Positions 6,227 to 7,515 of a DNA stretch of 7,515 bases are shown piece after piece; position 1 is the stretch's first letter, and each line of letters opens with the position of its first letter. The position numbers and the translations under genes were made by a program. Source of the DNA: Gracilimonas sp035704785 (GTDB taxonomy: Bacteria; Bacteroidota; Rhodothermia; Balneolales; Balneolaceae); the NCBI RefSeq assembly GCF_035704785.1, contig NZ_DASSWP010000206.1:1-7515 (forward strand), given 5' to 3'. The notes beneath the pieces were generated by a model that saw only the letters and a list, made by a program, of their open reading frames with translations, was not told where the DNA came from and searched no databases.

Positions 6227-6601
6227 ATGCTCGAAAATTATTTTCCGATTTTAATTCTTGCTGTTGTTGCCGTGGTTTTGGCTTTTGTACTATTAACTTT
6301 ATCCAAAATTCTCGGACCCTTCCGGCCCAATAAAACTAAATTAAATCCATATGAGAGTGGCATGGATCCTGTGGGAGAAGCACGGGACCGCTATTCGATC
6401 AGTTTTTATCTGGTTGCCATGGAATTTATTGTATTCGACCTTGAGGTCGTTTTTGTTTATCCCTGGGCAGTAAGATACCTTGATCTTGGATTCGGAACGT
6501 TCGTGGCGATGATGCTATTTATCATTGTACTATTTGTGGGTCTTCTTTATACACTCAAGAAGGGCACCTTAGATTGGGATTTAAATCATTTTAAAGCTTA
6601 A
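6227..6601 (+). CDS. nuoA: NADH-quinone oxidoreductase subunit A
   Basis: NuoA is a small inner-membrane subunit of respiratory complex I that lies near the quinone site at the junction of the membrane and peripheral arms. The 124-residue protein has the expected length and three membrane helices (about 7-27, 58-79 and 88-110). The conserved loop 'NPYESGMDPVGEARDRYSI' (40-58) and the acidic helix 'AMEFIVFDLEVVFVYPW' (64-80) with E66, D71 and E73 are intact. The start ATG has no clear Shine-Dalgarno sequence, which is common in Bacteroidota. It is the first gene of the nuo cluster, 8 bases before nuoB. Confidence 0.97.
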   Translation: MLENYFPILILAVVAVVLAFVLLTLSKILGPFRPNKTKLNPYESGMDPVGEARDRYSISFYLVAMEFIVFDLEVVFVYPWAVRYLDLGFGTFVAMMLFIIVLFVGLLYTLKKGTLDWDLNHFKA

Positions 6602-6609
6602 ATAATATT

Positions 6610-7092
6610 ATGGGAATTGAATCGGCACTTGGTGAAGGTTTTTTTACTACTAAAATAGATGCGCTCACAAACTGGGCTAGAGCAAATGCTGCATGGCCTA
6701 TGCCTATGGGACTAGCCTGTTGTGCGATCGAGATGATGGCTTTTGCCGGACCCCGTTACGATGCTTCACGATTTGGATCCGAGGTAATGCGTTTCTCACC
6801 TCGCCAAAGTGATGTAATGATCGTAGCCGGATGGTCGACATATAAAATGTCTCACGCCATTCGCAGAATATGGGATCAGATGCCTGATCCAAAATGGTGT
6901 ATTGCCATGGGAGCATGCGCGTCAACCGGCGGAATGCACCGTTGCTATGGTGTGGTTCAGGGAGTGGATAATTATTTACCGGTAGATGCATACGTATCAG
7001 GATGCCCTCCCCGACCCGACGCTCTTCTTCATGCTTTGATGAAGATCCAAGACAAAATTAAAACTGAGCATTCTGTCTTATTAGATACCTAA
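6610..7092 (+). CDS. nuoB: NADH-quinone oxidoreductase subunit B
   Basis: NuoB is the peripheral-arm subunit of complex I that binds the terminal [4Fe-4S] cluster N2, which passes electrons to quinone. The 160-residue protein shows all four expected cluster ligands: the tandem C37-C38 in 'GLACCAIEM', C103 in 'MGACAS', and C132 in 'SGCPPRP'. The usual 'AGT(V/C)T.KM' segment reads 'AGWSTYKM' (73-80). Two extra cysteines, C97 ('PKWC') and C112 ('HRCYG'), flank C103. The body otherwise follows the family closely ('RRIWDQMPDPKW', 'VVQGVDNYLPVDAYV'), so it should be functional. The start ATG lacks a clear ribosome site. It is separated by 8 bases from nuoA and 4 bases from nuoC, as in a standard operon. 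Confidence 0.97.
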   Translation: MGIESALGEGFFTTKIDALTNWARANAAWPMPMGLACCAIEMMAFAGPRYDASRFGSEVMRFSPRQSDVMIVAGWSTYKMSHAIRRIWDQMPDPKWCIAMGACASTGGMHRCYGVVQGVDNYLPVDAYVSGCPPRPDALLHALMKIQDKIKTEHSVLLDT

Positions 7093-7096
7093 GAAT

Positions 7097-7515
7097 ATGA
7101 GTTTAGAACTGAACGATACATTACAAGGCGTTGTAGATGGGCTTTCTTCTGATCACTCGGAAGATCTCATCGAAGTCTATCAGTCTTGTGGTCACACCTA
7201 CATTCGTGTTGAAGCTGAAAACATTGTCAAGATCTGTAACTATCTCAAAACAGAGCACCGTTTTATATATCTGACTGACATAATCGGAACGGACCGATAT
7301 ACTTCTGATGAAAGATTTGAAGTTATCTACAACATGATGAACCTAAAATCTCGCGATCGTATATTTTTAAAGACCAGAGTTGAAGAAGAAAATCCAAAAA
7401 TAGATACTGTTTCTTCAGTTTGGAAATCAGCCGGTTGGTTAGAACGCGAAGTTTACGATATGTATGGTATTCTTTTTGAAGGTCACCCTGATCTTCGAAG
7501 AATTTACATGCCGGA
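7097..7515 (+). CDS. nuoC: NADH-quinone oxidoreductase subunit C, 5' part
   Basis: NuoC is a peripheral-arm subunit of complex I (the 30 kDa subunit) that contacts NuoB and NuoD. Translation from ATG 7097-7099 gives 139 codons with no stop before the window ends, so the gene is cut by the edge. The N-terminal part is variable. From about residue 72 the family blocks appear: 'ERFEVIYNMMNLKSRDRIFL', then 'SVWKSAGWLEREVYDMYGI' and 'FEGHPDLRRIYMPD' at the edge, which is the 30 kDa-subunit signature. It starts 4 bases after the nuoB stop. Whether it is fused to nuoD, as in some enterobacteria, cannot be seen. Confidence 0.96.
   Translation, partial: MSLELNDTLQGVVDGLSSDHSEDLIEVYQSCGHTYIRVEAENIVKICNYLKTEHRFIYLTDIIGTDRYTSDERFEVIYNMMNLKSRDRIFLKTRVEEENPKIDTVSSVWKSAGWLEREVYDMYGILFEGHPDLRRIYMP

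Noticed and set aside
6704..6991. Minus-strand open frame of 95 codons inside nuoB
   Set aside because: It is antisense to the most conserved part of nuoB and shows no recognisable protein features.

Overview
The window looks like chromosomal DNA of an AT-rich Gram-negative bacterium of the Bacteroidota/Rhodothermota/Balneolota group, with a Balneola-like organism as my best guess. This is inferred from gene content: a DUF5777-type outer-membrane beta-barrel, a paired DUF2752/TM2 membrane cassette, a bifunctional nuclease with a C-terminal UVR motif, bacillithiol synthase BshC, and a nuoA-B-C cluster of Bacteroidota type. Several genes lack a clear Shine-Dalgarno sequence and three start with TTG. 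I see no mobile element, CRISPR array, rRNA or tRNA gene. No gene-free stretch exceeds 300 bases; the longest is 236 bases.

Layout. (1) Positions 1-443, plus strand: the 3' end of a DUF5777 beta-barrel gene that begins before the window. It converges on the minus-strand block with only 8 bases between. (2) Positions 452-2296, minus strand: read in transcription order, a soluble receiver-histidine kinase (TTG start), then a DUF2752 protein, then a TM2-domain protein. The last two are separated by 2 bases. (3) Positions 2438-5990, minus strand: a tight run of bifunctional nuclease (DUF151 + UVR), bshC, 5-formyltetrahydrofolate cyclo-ligase and a PspC-domain membrane protein. Gaps in the run are very small (3 bases, 1 base, 42 bases). 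(4) Positions 5991-6226: a divergent control region. (5) Positions 6227-7515, plus strand: nuoA, nuoB and the first 139 codons of nuoC, the start of the respiratory complex I operon.

How they work together. The nuo genes encode the membrane subunit A and the peripheral-arm subunits B (N2 iron-sulfur cluster) and C of proton-pumping NADH:quinone oxidoreductase. The divergent minus-strand run combines low-molecular-weight thiol synthesis (BshC), folate one-carbon salvage, a DUF151 nuclease-family protein and a PspC-type envelope protein. A housekeeping or stress-maintenance role for this run is inference. The kinase, DUF2752 and TM2 genes may form a second transcription unit.

No gene set here clearly amounts to an undescribed system. 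The points most worth checking are the DUF2752/TM2 pair with its altered cysteine motif, the cluster of TTG starts, and the bshC start that lies in frame three bases after the stop of the nuclease gene.
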